A DNA stretch of 51,369 nt from Thermoplasmata archaeon (GCA_027315455.1 DAHUXZ010000015.1:1-51369), one strand, 5' to 3'; shown: positions 41,433 to 49,685, numbered from the stretch's first letter. Made by a program: numbers and translations. The notes: a model not told the origin generated them from the sequence alone.

Positions 41433-42904
41433 CGTTCCGCCAGGCCCGCTACGACGAGCCGCTCGTCTGCGAGCTCGCCCCCGGCCGCGCCGCCGCCGAG
41501 GCGCCGGCCGCGATCCCGGGGCTTCCCGAACGCTGGCGACGGAAGACGCCGCTCGCGTGGCCCGAGCTCTCCGAGCTCGAGGTCGTCCGCCATTTCACCC
41601 GCCTCTCGCAGATGAACTTCGGGATCGACACCTCGGCCTACCCGCTCGGTTCCTGCACGATGAAGTATAACCCGAAGGTCTCCGAACTCCTCGCCCGCCG
41701 GCGGACCGCCGCGGAGCTCCACCCGTACCAGCCCGAGGAGACGGTCCAGGGCGCCCTCGAGATCCTCTGGCGCCTCGAAAAGGGGCTCGCGAAGGTGACG
41801 GGCCTTCCCGAGGCGTCGCTGCAGCCGGCCGCGGGAGCGCACGGGGAGTTCGCGGCCCTCCTCATGGTCCGCGCCTACTTCCGCGAACGGGGCGAGGAGG
41901 CCCAGCGCACCGAGGTCCTCCTGCCGGACACGGCGCATGGGACGAACCCCGCGTCGGCGATGATGGCCGGCTACACGACGCGCGAGATCCCCTCGAAGGA
42001 CGGCTGCGTCCACCTGGACGAGCTCCGGGCGGCCGTGGGGCCGAAGACCGCCGCGTTCATGCTGACCAATCCGAACACCGCCGGCCTCTTCGAGAGCGAG
42101 ATCGTCGAGATCGCGGGCGCGGTCCACGACGCGGGGGGGCTCCTCTACTACGACGGCGCGAACCTCAACGCCATCCTCGGGGTGACGAACCCCGGACGGA
42201 TGGGCTTCGACGTCGCCCATCTCAACCTCCACAAGACCTTCGCGACGCCCCACGGCGGCGGCGGTCCCGGTGCCGGGGTCCTCGCCGCGAACGACCGCCT
42301 CGCCCCGTACCTTCCGGTCCCGCGGGTGGTCAAGCGCGGACGCAAGTTCGCGCTCGACTACGACCGGCCGAAGTCGATCGGCAAGATCAAGACCGCCTAC
42401 GGCAACTTCGGCCTCGACCTGCGGGCCTACGTGTTCCTGCTCTCGCACGGGGAGGAGGGTCTCAAGCACATCGCGCGCCGGGCCGTGCTCAACTCGAACT
42501 ACCTCGCCCACCGTCTCGGGCGGTTCCTTCCGCGGCCGTTCCGGCCGCTCGTCAAGCACGAGTTCCTCCTTTCCGGCGCTCCGCTCAAGGAAAAGGGGGT
42601 CCGCACCCTGGACGTGGCGAAGCGGCTGCTGGACGAGGGGGTGCACGCCCCGACGATCTACTTCCCGTCGCTCGTCGAGGAGGCGATGATGATCGAGTTC
42701 CCCGAGACCGAGAGCCGGCAGGAGCTCGATGCGTTCGTCGCCGCGTTCGAGCGGGCCGTCTCCGACACTCCGGAGAACCTCCACGCCGCCCCGCGCAACA
42801 CCTCCGTGGGTCGGGTCGACGAGGTGCTCGCCGCCCGCCAGCTCCTCCTCTCCTGGAAAGACCTCCGGGCGGCGGCCGCAAACCTTGAAGCGTCCGGCCG
42901 CTGA
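41429..42904 (+). CDS. gcvPB: Glycine dehydrogenase (decarboxylating) subunit 2
   Basis: 491 residues. This is the C-terminal half of the P-protein and carries the PLP-binding lysine in NLHKTFATPHGGGGPGAG. Other family motifs are YPLGSCTMKYNP, PDTAHGTNPASAMMAGY and YYDGANLNAI. It begins in the ATGA overlap with gcvPA, so equal synthesis of both subunits is expected. It is followed 9 bp later by the M24 peptidase gene. Length and motifs are normal. Confidence 0.96.
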   Translation: MTFRQARYDEPLVCELAPGRAAAEAPAAIPGLPERWRRKTPLAWPELSELEVVRHFTRLSQMNFGIDTSAYPLGSCTMKYNPKVSELLARRRTAAELHPYQPEETVQGALEILWRLEKGLAKVTGLPEASLQPAAGAHGEFAALLMVRAYFRERGEEAQRTEVLLPDTAHGTNPASAMMAGYTTREIPSKDGCVHLDELRAAVGPKTAAFMLTNPNTAGLFESEIVEIAGAVHDAGGLLYYDGANLNAILGVTNPGRMGFDVAHLNLHKTFATPHGGGGPGAGVLAANDRLAPYLPVPRVVKRGRKFALDYDRPKSIGKIKTAYGNFGLDLRAYVFLLSHGEEGLKHIARRAVLNSNYLAHRLGRFLPRPFRPLVKHEFLLSGAPLKEKGVRTLDVAKRLLDEGVHAPTIYFPSLVEEAMMIEFPETESRQELDAFVAAFERAVSDTPENLHAAPRNTSVGRVDEVLAARQLLLSWKDLRAAAANLEASGR

Positions 42905-42913
42905 CCGGAGGGC

Positions 42914-44023
42914 ATGAAGGACCGGGTCCGCCGTCTCTTCGCAGAGATCAACCCGAAGGCCGACCGCCTGCTGATCGGCAACGCGACCGACCCCCACCTC
43001 GATCAGACGTTCTTCTACCTGTTCGATGTCGCCGGCGGGCTGTTCGAGGGCTCGTGGCTCGTCGCGACGCCCGACGGCGCGCTGACGGTCCTTTCGAGCC
43101 CGCTCGAGGAGGAGAGCGCGCGCCAGGCCGCGAAGGCCGACCGCGATGTCGAGGTCCATGTCTGGGCGAGCCGCGAGGAGCGCGAGCGCCTGCTGACCGA
43201 TCTGGTCCCGCCGACGTCGACCGTCGCCCTCAACTACCGCGAGCTCACCCACGAGCAGTTCCTCCAGCTCGAGAAGACCTTCTCCCGGGCGAAGTGGGTC
43301 GACGCGTCGAACGCGGTGCGCAAGACCCGTCAGATCAAGGACGCGAGCGAGGTCGAGCGCCTCGAGCGCGCCGGGGCGATCGGCTCGACGGTCGCGAAGA
43401 AGATCCCCGGGTTCCTCCGCCGCGGGGTGACCGAGCTCGAGGTCGCCGCCGAGATCGAGCACGCCATGAACCGCGAGGGGGCGAGCGGACGGAGCTTCGC
43501 CACGATCGTCGGGTTCGGCCCGGCGAGCGCCGAGCCGCACTACGCCCCCGGTGATCGCCCGCTCGCGCCGGGAAGCTCGATCGTCTGCGACTTCGGGGCG
43601 TTCTACCGGCGCTACGCGAGCGACATCACCCGCTCGTTCCGCTTCGGTCCGCGCGACGCCGAGCTCCAGAAGGTCCACGAGACCGTCCTCGAGGCCCAGC
43701 GGGCGGCGCTCGCGGTCCTCAAGCCCGGCGTGCCGGCGAAGGACGTCCACCTTGCGGCGCAGAAGGTCGTGGACGCCTCCCCGTGGAAGGGCCGCTTCAC
43801 GCACGGGCTCGGCCACTCGGTGGGGCTCGCGGTCCACGATGGCTTCGCGATGAACCCGACGATCGACGAGCCGATCGAGGTCGGCATGACGATCACCGTC
43901 GAACCCGGCATCTACCTCCCCGGCCGCGGGGGGGTCCGCATCGAGGACGATGTGGTCGTGACGCCGAACGGCTACCGCTTCCTGACCACCGCCCCGCGGG
44001 AGTATCTCGAGGTCAGCGCGTGA
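42914..44023 (+). CDS. M24-family aminopeptidase (Xaa-Pro dipeptidase type)
   Basis: 369 residues. A creatinase-like N-terminal domain (to about 140) precedes the pita-bread catalytic domain. All five metal ligands can be placed: Asp in CDFGAFY, Asp in ASDITRSF, His in HGLGHSVGL, Glu in VEPGIYLPG and Glu in GVRIEDDVVV. The enzyme should cleave peptides with proline at the second position. A GGAGG Shine-Dalgarno lies 4 nt before the ATG, and its stop overlaps the GTG start of the phosphofructokinase gene (GTGA), so it belongs to the glycine-cleavage operon transcript. Confidence 0.93.
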   Translation: MKDRVRRLFAEINPKADRLLIGNATDPHLDQTFFYLFDVAGGLFEGSWLVATPDGALTVLSSPLEEESARQAAKADRDVEVHVWASREERERLLTDLVPPTSTVALNYRELTHEQFLQLEKTFSRAKWVDASNAVRKTRQIKDASEVERLERAGAIGSTVAKKIPGFLRRGVTELEVAAEIEHAMNREGASGRSFATIVGFGPASAEPHYAPGDRPLAPGSSIVCDFGAFYRRYASDITRSFRFGPRDAELQKVHETVLEAQRAALAVLKPGVPAKDVHLAAQKVVDASPWKGRFTHGLGHSVGLAVHDGFAMNPTIDEPIEVGMTITVEPGIYLPGRGGVRIEDDVVVTPNGYRFLTTAPREYLEVSA

Positions 44024-45045
44024 GGTTCGGGGTCCTGACCGGCGGGGGCGACTGCCCGGGGCTCAACGCCGCCGTTCGCGCCGTCGTCTACCGCGCGGCG
44101 CGGGCCGGGCACGAGAGCGTCGGGTTCCTGGACGGATGGAAGGGGGTCCGCGACGGACAGAGCCGCCCTCTCCGGCCCTCGGATCTCGTCGACGCCGTTA
44201 CCCGCGGCGGGACGATCCTCGGCAGCTCCCGGACCAACCCGTTCGCGAAGCCGGAGGATGCCGACCGGGCCCTCGCGACGCTCGACCGCCTCGGGATCGA
44301 CGTCCTCGTCGCGATCGGCGGGGACGACACGCTCTCCGCGGCCCGCGAGCTTCACCGCCGGGGCCGCCGGGTGGTCGGCGTGCCCAAGACGATGGACAAC
44401 GACGTCGGCGGGACCGACTGGACGTTCGGGTTCGACTCCGCCTCGACGGTCGCCATGGACGCGGTCGGGCGCCTGCGGGACACGGCCGCGAGCCACCACC
44501 GCGTCGTCCTGCTCGAAGTGATGGGACGCCACGCGGGCTGGGTCGCCCTCGCGACCGGTCTCGCCGCGGCGGCGGACGCCACGCTGCTCCCCGAAGAGCC
44601 GTACGACGAACCCCGCCTGCTCGCGCGCGTCCGGGCGGCCGTCGCCGCCCGGGGCTATGCGCTCGTCGTGGTGAGCGAGGGGGTCGACCTCGGCCAGGCG
44701 GCCGGGACGGCCGCCGCGCACGACGAGTTCGGCCACGAGCTCCTGCGCGAGCGCGGCGTCGGCGCGACGCTGGCCCGGCGGATCGAGGCCGCGACCGGCA
44801 TCGAGAGCCGCAGCGCGCAGATCGGCCACATCCAGCGCGGCGGGCCCCCGACCCTGTTCGACCGCCTCCTCGCGACGCGCCTCGGGGCGGCCGCCGTCGA
44901 CCTCGCGCTCGCGGGGCGGTTCGGCGAGGTCGCGGTCCTCCGTGGCGAGGAGGTCCGGGGGGTGCCGTTCGACGACGCCCTCCGCGAGACGAAGCGGGTG
45001 CCGCCGGCCTGGCGCGACCTCCTCCACACCTTCGAAGCGGAGTGA
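44020..45045 (+). CDS. 6-phosphofructokinase, pyrophosphate-dependent type by active-site residues
   Basis: 341 residues from the GTG at 44020. The PfkA fold is clear: GVLTGGGDCPGLNAAVRA at the phosphate loop, AIGGDDTLSA at 99-108, PKTMDNDVGGTD with Lys123 and the catalytic Asp126, and VMGRHAGWVAL. Two positions separate ATP- from PPi-enzymes in this family. Asp103 (GGDD instead of GGDG) and Lys123 (PKT instead of PGT) both match the PPi type. It would therefore make fructose-1,6-bisphosphate reversibly with pyrophosphate. It is embedded in an operon between a peptidase and mtnA. Confidence 0.9.
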   Translation: MRFGVLTGGGDCPGLNAAVRAVVYRAARAGHESVGFLDGWKGVRDGQSRPLRPSDLVDAVTRGGTILGSSRTNPFAKPEDADRALATLDRLGIDVLVAIGGDDTLSAARELHRRGRRVVGVPKTMDNDVGGTDWTFGFDSASTVAMDAVGRLRDTAASHHRVVLLEVMGRHAGWVALATGLAAAADATLLPEEPYDEPRLLARVRAAVAARGYALVVVSEGVDLGQAAGTAAAHDEFGHELLRERGVGATLARRIEAATGIESRSAQIGHIQRGGPPTLFDRLLATRLGAAAVDLALAGRFGEVAVLRGEEVRGVPFDDALRETKRVPPAWRDLLHTFEAE

Positions 45046-45048
45046 CCC

Positions 45049-46086
45049 GTGGCGGTCCGCGCCCTCTGGTACGCGAACGGGACCCTGTCCCTCATCGACC
45101 AGCGTCGGTTGCCCCAGACGCGGCGGCTCCTTCGGCTCACCCGCGTCGCCGAGGTCGCCCAGGCGATCCGCACGATGGCGGTCCGCGGCGCCCCGGCGAT
45201 CGGGGTCGCGGCGGCGTACGGGATGGTTCTCGCCGCGCGCGAGCGCGGCCGCACGCCCGACGCCGCCGCGCGTATCCTCGGGGCGACGCGGCCCACCGCG
45301 AACGATCTGTTCGTGGGGATCGAGGCGGTGCGGCGCGCCTGGGCCGAGGGGGAGGACCCGGTGGCCGCCGCGGACGCCTACCGGGAGCGGATCGTCGGCG
45401 AATGCCGCGCGATCGGCGAGGCCGGTGCCCCGCTCTTCGCCGAGCGGCCCCGCGTCCTCACCCACTGCAACGCCGGCGCCCTCGCGACCGTCGAGTGGGG
45501 GACCGCGCTCGCGCCGCTGCGCGTCGCGCACGACCGCGGGGTCCGCATCTTCGTCTGGGTCGACGAGACCCGCCCCCTCCTCCAGGGGGCGCGGCTCACC
45601 GCCTGGGAGCTCGCGCAGGAGGGGATCCCGCACGCCGTGATCGCCGACAACGCGGCGGGGCACTTCATGCACACCGGTGAGGTCGACGCGGTCATCGTCG
45701 GCGCCGACCGCATCGCCCGCAACGGCGACTTCGCGAACAAGATCGGCACCTACGAAAAGGCCGTCCTCGCCCACGAGAACGGACTCCCGTTCTACGTCGC
45801 CGCCCCGTTCAGCACCTTCGACGCGGGGTGTGCCGACGGGCGGGGCATCCCGATCGAGGAGCGGGCCGGCCGCGAGGTGACCGAGCTCGGCGATCGGAGC
45901 CTTACTCCCCGGGCGAGCCCCGCGCGCAATCCGGCGTTCGACGTGACGCCGGCCCGGTACGTGACCGGCTTCGTCACGCCGGTCGGGGTCGTCCGTCCGT
46001 CCGCGGTGGCGCGGCTCGCGACCGGCTCCGGGCTGGGCTCCTTCCGGACCGGTCGGGCCGCGACGCCCCGCCATCGGCGGCGATGA
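45049..46086 (+). CDS. mtnA: S-methyl-5-thioribose-1-phosphate isomerase (MtnA)
   Basis: 345 residues from a GTG 3 bp after the phosphofructokinase stop. Family motifs are VRGAPAIGVAAAYG, the catalytic Cys140 in THCNAGAL and the catalytic Asp220 in VGADRIARNGDFANKIG. It converts methylthioribose-1-phosphate to the ribulose form in methionine salvage; related archaeal isomerases act on ribose-1,5-bisphosphate in AMP degradation, but sequence and length fit MtnA better. The basic tail (RTGRAATPRHRRR) is unusual and probably disordered. It is the last gene of the operon. Confidence 0.92.
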   Translation: MAVRALWYANGTLSLIDQRRLPQTRRLLRLTRVAEVAQAIRTMAVRGAPAIGVAAAYGMVLAARERGRTPDAAARILGATRPTANDLFVGIEAVRRAWAEGEDPVAAADAYRERIVGECRAIGEAGAPLFAERPRVLTHCNAGALATVEWGTALAPLRVAHDRGVRIFVWVDETRPLLQGARLTAWELAQEGIPHAVIADNAAGHFMHTGEVDAVIVGADRIARNGDFANKIGTYEKAVLAHENGLPFYVAAPFSTFDAGCADGRGIPIEERAGREVTELGDRSLTPRASPARNPAFDVTPARYVTGFVTPVGVVRPSAVARLATGSGLGSFRTGRAATPRHRRR

Positions 46087-46107
46087 CCCTGCGACGCGTG
46101 CGCACGC

Positions 46108-46117
46108 ATATTTAAGT
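46108..46117 (+). promoter_or_regulatory. TATA box of the second zinc-ribbon membrane-protein gene
   Basis: CATATTTAAG is a near-consensus archaeal TATA box about 39 nt upstream of the GTG at 46151. A GAGGG motif 5-10 nt before the start suggests a short leader. Confidence 0.55.
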
Positions 46118-46150
46118 AAGACGACCCCCGTCCGCCCGCCGAGGGCGGAC

Positions 46151-46639
46151 GTGTCGCACCATGTGCCGACAACGGGGTTCGTGCTGTCGCTGATCGGAGG
46201 GATCTTCGTGCTGCTGGGCGGGCTGGCGCTCGCCTACGTCGAAACGATCCTCTCGGCCTTCGGCTTCGGGTTCATCCTGGGCGGCCTCGCCATCGTGGGC
46301 CTCCTGGTCGGGGTGCTGATCATCGTCTTCGCGATCCTGCTCTACGTGATGCCGCAGATGAAGGTCGCCTGGGGCGCGCTGATCATCGTCCTGTCGATCG
46401 TCAGCTGGCCGTTCGCGCTCGGCGGGTTCTTCGTCGGCTTCCTCCTCGCGCTCATCGGCGGGATCCTCGCGATCGTCTACAAGCCCCCCGTGGTAGCCCC
46501 GATGATGGGGCAGCCGATGATGGGCCAGCCCATGATGGGCCAGCCGATGGGTGCGCCGCCCCCCGCCGCGTGCCCGGCGTGCGGCGGCCAGGTGAACCCC
46601 CAGACCCGGACGTGCATGTCGTGCGGACGGATGGTCTAG
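46151..46639 (+). CDS. Four-span membrane protein with MMGQP repeats and C-terminal zinc ribbon
   Basis: 162 residues from a GTG. Four hydrophobic spans lie between about residues 8 and 108, followed by a linker with three MMGQP repeats and a zinc ribbon (CPACGGQ ... CMSCGRMV). The same layout, without sequence identity in the linker, is seen at 6682-7284. The cytoplasmic ribbon suggests contact with nucleic acid or another protein, but no function is known. It has a strong promoter and stands alone between the metabolic operon and the glycosyltransferase gene. Confidence 0.75.
   Translation: MSHHVPTTGFVLSLIGGIFVLLGGLALAYVETILSAFGFGFILGGLAIVGLLVGVLIIVFAILLYVMPQMKVAWGALIIVLSIVSWPFALGGFFVGFLLALIGGILAIVYKPPVVAPMMGQPMMGQPMMGQPMGAPPPAACPACGGQVNPQTRTCMSCGRMV
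46501..46549 (+). repeat. Three tandem 15-bp repeats encoding MMGQP
   Basis: Three near-identical 15-nt units (ATGATGGGGCAGCCG and variants) in the linker of the membrane protein. Third-position changes between units show that they are not brand-new copies. Confidence 0.8.
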
Positions 46640-46692
46640 GCGGACCGGGGCCCAACCGACACCCGTAAGCCCCCGGCACTGCTCCGCCCCCC

Positions 46693-47829
46693 GTGCGGGT
46701 CGTCCTCGCCTGTCACCGTTACCACCCGGTCCCGGGCGGCTCCGAGCGGATCGCCCAGCTCCTCGCCGAGGCGGCGGCCCGGGCCGGACACTCGGCGACC
46801 GTCGTGACCCAGCAGGAGCCCGGGTCCGCGGAGCGCGAGCAGCTCAACGGCGTCGAGATCCGCCGGCTACGGATGCGCCGGGTCGGCGGCGTCCGGGTGC
46901 CGGTCGGCTATCACCGGCTCCTGCGGGAGCTCGGCGGGGACGTCTTCCACCTGCACGGGAACCGGATCTGGTGCGCCGACTTCTACCTCCCCCTCGCCGG
47001 CCTCTATCCCTGGCCCCAGCTCGGCACCGGCCACGGATTCTACCAGTACGCGATCGGCCGGCGGCCGTGGGACCGGTGGTACTTCGAGCGGTACTTCCCG
47101 CGGGTGCTCCGCAACCTGGACGTCTACGTCTGCGACACCGAGCACGAGCGTCGCCAGCTGCTCGGCTGGGGGTTCCCCGAGGAGAAGCTCGAGCGCATCC
47201 CGCTCGGGGCCGTGACCGAGGAGTTCGCACGCAGCCCCCTCCCGGTCGCGGAGGTGCGGGCGAAGTGGGGCTTTCACGCCCCGCACGTCGCCGTCTATGT
47301 GGGCGGCTTCTTCGCGAACAAGCGCGTGGACCGCCTGATCGAATCCATCGCGCGGACCCAGGGTCGATGGGCGCTCGTCGCGATCGGTCGGGACCTTCCC
47401 GACTCCCCGTACCGCCGGGAGGTCTGCGAATCGCTCGCCCGGGCCCGGAACGTCGAGTTCCTCGCCCCCGGGCCGCTTCCCCGCGACGCGACGGTCGCCG
47501 CGATCCTCGCCGGTGACGCGGTGGTGAGCGCGAGCGAGTACGAAGGGTTCGGGGTCACCCTCGCCGAGGCCCTCGCGGCGGGTCGGCCGTTCGTCACCTG
47601 GCCGGCGGGCGCCGCGCCCGAGATGGCGGCGACCGGCGGGGGCCTGCTCGCCGACAGCCCGGACGCGTTCGCCGCGGCGCTCGCCACGCTCGAGGACGAG
47701 CCGACCCGCCGGGCGATCGGCGCGCGGGGACGTGCGGCGAGCCCGGAATGGTCGGAGGCGGCGATGGCCCGGCGCTACCTCGCCCTCTACGAGCGGCTCA
47801 CCGGGGCCGGTGCCGGGCGAACCGCCTAG
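46693..47829 (+). CDS. GT4-family glycosyltransferase
   Basis: 378 residues from a GTG. The GT-B fold is evident: an N-terminal Rossmann half with HRYHPVPGGSERIAQLLAEAA, and a C-terminal half with VAVYVGGFFANKRVDRLIESIA and the sugar-nucleotide motif SASEYEGFGVTLAEALAAGRPFV, whose E-x7-E glutamates bind the donor. It likely adds sugars to a lipid-linked oligosaccharide or surface glycan. It lies close to a second GT4 gene and a cis-prenyltransferase gene, suggesting a glycan assembly neighbourhood. Confidence 0.9.
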   Translation: MRVVLACHRYHPVPGGSERIAQLLAEAAARAGHSATVVTQQEPGSAEREQLNGVEIRRLRMRRVGGVRVPVGYHRLLRELGGDVFHLHGNRIWCADFYLPLAGLYPWPQLGTGHGFYQYAIGRRPWDRWYFERYFPRVLRNLDVYVCDTEHERRQLLGWGFPEEKLERIPLGAVTEEFARSPLPVAEVRAKWGFHAPHVAVYVGGFFANKRVDRLIESIARTQGRWALVAIGRDLPDSPYRREVCESLARARNVEFLAPGPLPRDATVAAILAGDAVVSASEYEGFGVTLAEALAAGRPFVTWPAGAAPEMAATGGGLLADSPDAFAAALATLEDEPTRRAIGARGRAASPEWSEAAMARRYLALYERLTGAGAGRTA

Positions 47830-47969
47830 AGCGGCTGGCCGAGAACATGGACGACGCCCTTGAGGACCGTCCCCACTGTCGGACCGACATCGAATCCGAC
47901 CTGGTGGAGCACGACGACGACGCTCAGCAGCAGCACGACGGCAGTGAACCAGGCGACTCCGGCACTCAT
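47826..47969 (-). CDS. Small single-span membrane protein, 47 residues
   Basis: A short gene missed by length cut-offs. From the ATG at 47969 it reads MSAGVAWFTAVVLLLSVVVV followed by LHQVGFDVGPTVGTVLKGVVHVLGQPL. One strong transmembrane helix covers residues 6-21, followed by a Val/Gly-rich tail. The start has a GGAGGG Shine-Dalgarno 4 nt upstream, and a TATTATG box on the minus strand (48008-48016) lies about 44 nt upstream. An ATG at 48004 would add 12 residues but sits too near the TATA box. It overlaps the stop of the glycosyltransferase gene tail to tail. The family is unknown. Confidence 0.6.
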   Translation of the reverse strand: MSAGVAWFTAVVLLLSVVVVLHQVGFDVGPTVGTVLKGVVHVLGQPL

Positions 47970-48138
47970 CTTCCCTCCGGCGGTAACCTCCGTTCTCGGG
48001 CTCATCGTACATAATACGAACGTTCCACCGGCACGGCGGCCTCACTGCCGGCGCTGCGAGCAGAGGAGCGGGGGGAGGGCGGCTCGCGGGCGTCCGCGCA
48101 AGGTTCAAGAGTGGGACCGTCTAACGCGCTCCGGCGCT

Positions 48139-48243
48139 GCCCTGGTAGTCTAGTGGTCTAGGATCTAGGTCTGTCGAGCCTGGGACTCGGGTTCGAAGGA
48201 TACGGGCGGACCCCCGCCCGTGCCGGAACTCCCGACCAGGGCG
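48139..48243 (+). tRNA. tRNA-Asp(GTC) with a T-loop intron
   Basis: A complete tRNA once a 32-nt insert is removed (73 nt mature). The acceptor stem is GCCCTGG (48139-48145) with CCAGGGC (48236-48242) and discriminator G48243; CCA is not encoded. The D-arm occupies about 48148-48163. The anticodon stem is TAGGT/GCCTG, with loop CTGTCGA and anticodon GTC at 48173-48175. The T-stem TCGGG (48187-48191) pairs with CCCGA (48231-48235). The T-loop TTCGAA (48192-48197) is continued by T48230 after the intron, giving a normal 7-nt loop TTCGAAT. It lies between two glycosyltransferase genes. Confidence 0.93.
48198..48229 (+). other. 32-nt tRNA intron at position 59/60 with bulge-helix-bulge motif
   Basis: The precursor folds as the archaeal splicing endonuclease requires. 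The T-stem is the outer helix. Bulge ACT (48228-48230) lies on the 3' side. A 4-bp central helix pairs TTCG (48192-48195) with CGGA (48224-48227). Bulge AAG (48196-48198) lies on the 5' side. Inside, an 8-bp hairpin pairs ACGGGCGG (48202-48209) with CCGCCCGT (48214-48221) around a 4-nt loop. Cutting after the second base of each bulge restores the T-loop exactly. Confidence 0.85.
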
Positions 48244-48314
48244 CTCCGTCCGACCCGGACCCGGCATCGACCCGGGTCCCCCGGGGCCGGCGAGGCCGGC
48301 CCCGCGCCCCGATC

Positions 48315-49574
48315 TCAGTCAAGAAGGTCCGCGGCCCGCGAGAGCGTCGGGAGGGTCCGTCCGTCGAGCACCGCCGCGTAGACCGCCAGGAGCCGGCGGA
48401 CGTGCAGCTCCGGCGTGAACCGCTCGAGCGCGCGGCGTCGGCCTTCGACCGCATAGCGCCGCGCCGTCGCGGGATCGTCGAGAAGCTCCGCGATCGCCGC
48501 GGCGAGCGCCGGCGGGCTCGCCATCGGAACGAGCCGGCCGGTCTCACGGTCCTGGACGACGTCCGGGAGTCCGCCGAAGTCCGTGGCCACGACCGGACGC
48601 TCCCGCGTGAGCGCCTCGAGGGCGACGAGGCCGAAGTTCTCCCAGGCGTTGGACGGCACGATGACCATCTCGACCGAGCGGTACCACGCCTCCTTCGCTT
48701 CCCCCGCGACGTGGCCGGCGAACTCGACCCGGTCCGCGATCCCTAGCCGGTCGGCCTGCGCCCCGAGCGCCGCGCGCGACGGTCCGTCCCCGGCCACGCT
48801 CAGCCGCAGTTCCGGGCGCTGCCGCGACAGCGGAGCGAACGCCGTGAGGAGGTCGTGGACCCCCTTGTACGCCTCGAGCCGGCCGATGTAGCCGATCCGG
48901 CGGGTCGCACCGGCCGCGGCGGGGGCGAAGGGGCCGGAACGCACCGCCGGCGGGATGCGGGCGAACGGGGGGAGATGGACGGCCGGTCGGTAGCCGTTCG
49001 CGTCCAGGTACTCCGCCAGCCGGCGGCTCGGGCAGAGGAAGACGCGGGTCCTCGGGGCGAGCACCGAGTCGAAGACGGCGCGCTGCGCGAGGTTGTACGG
49101 CCCGCCGAGGCCGACACGGCAGCCCGTGAAGAGGCAGCGGGGGCGGATCCCTCCGTCGCAGATCACCCCGCCCGGCCGCACGAGCGTCGAGATCGGGCAG
49201 ACGAGCTCGGCGTCGTGCGCGGTGACGACGAGCGGGATCTCGGAGGCGGCGAGGAGCCGGGCGATCGGGGTGAACGACGCATCGAAGTGGTGCAGGTGCA
49301 CGAGGTCCGGGTGGAACGATCGGACCTCCTCACGGAACACCGCCGCGAGCGCCGGGTCATCGACCAGGTCCCGTCCGAGGCGGGCAACGGGGGACGACGG
49401 GCGGCCCAGATACCGCTCGTCCGGTCGGGGCGCCTCGGGCCGCCAGTCCGTGAGCTGGATCAGGCGCTGGCCGTGGCCGGCCGCCGCGAGCTCGTCCGCC
49501 ACGGACCGGACGTACTCCTGCCCGCCGCCGGGGCGTCCCGACCAGCTGTCCAGCCTCAGGACGCGCAGGCCCAC
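48315..49574 (-). CDS. GT4-family glycosyltransferase
   Basis: About 419 residues from the GTG at 49574; the open frame extends upstream but that part is Ala/Pro-rich, and the TATA-like GGATAAGG element lies 28 nt before the GTG. The GT-B fold shows WSGRPGGGQEYVRSVADELAAAGH in the N-terminal half, HLHHFDASF and TAHDAELVCP, then the C-terminal IGYIGRLEAYKGVHDLLTAF and the donor-binding NAWENFGLVALEALTRERPVVATDFGG. A Cys-rich insert (CDGGIRPRCLFTGCRVG) near residues 155-172 is typical of one GT4 subgroup. It probably acts in surface glycan or glycolipid synthesis with the other local GT4 enzyme. Confidence 0.9.
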   Translation of the reverse strand: MGLRVLRLDSWSGRPGGGQEYVRSVADELAAAGHGQRLIQLTDWRPEAPRPDERYLGRPSSPVARLGRDLVDDPALAAVFREEVRSFHPDLVHLHHFDASFTPIARLLAASEIPLVVTAHDAELVCPISTLVRPGGVICDGGIRPRCLFTGCRVGLGGPYNLAQRAVFDSVLAPRTRVFLCPSRRLAEYLDANGYRPAVHLPPFARIPPAVRSGPFAPAAAGATRRIGYIGRLEAYKGVHDLLTAFAPLSRQRPELRLSVAGDGPSRAALGAQADRLGIADRVEFAGHVAGEAKEAWYRSVEMVIVPSNAWENFGLVALEALTRERPVVATDFGGLPDVVQDRETGRLVPMASPPALAAAIAELLDDPATARRYAVEGRRRALERFTPELHVRRLLAVYAAVLDGRTLPTLSRAADLLD

Positions 49575-49654
49575 GGCCCGCCCCGAGCGCGCTCCGGCGG
49601 ATAAGGGCGGGGTGGGAGGCGCGGCCCGGCGGTTCCCCGCCGCCGCGGCCGTCA

Positions 49655-49664
49655 ATTCTTAAGG
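49655..49664 (+). promoter_or_regulatory. TATA box of the cis-prenyltransferase gene
   Basis: ATTCTTAAGG is centred 27 nt upstream of the GTG at 49686; a leaderless start is inferred. Confidence 0.5.
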
Positions 49665-49685
49665 CTCCCGCCGGGCTACCGGGGC

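Noticed and set aside
40013-42904. A single long frame suggesting a fused glycine dehydrogenase
   Set aside because: Only the part from 41429 is in frame with gcvPB; the upstream part is out of frame with gcvPA, which is a separate intact gene with an ATGA overlap.
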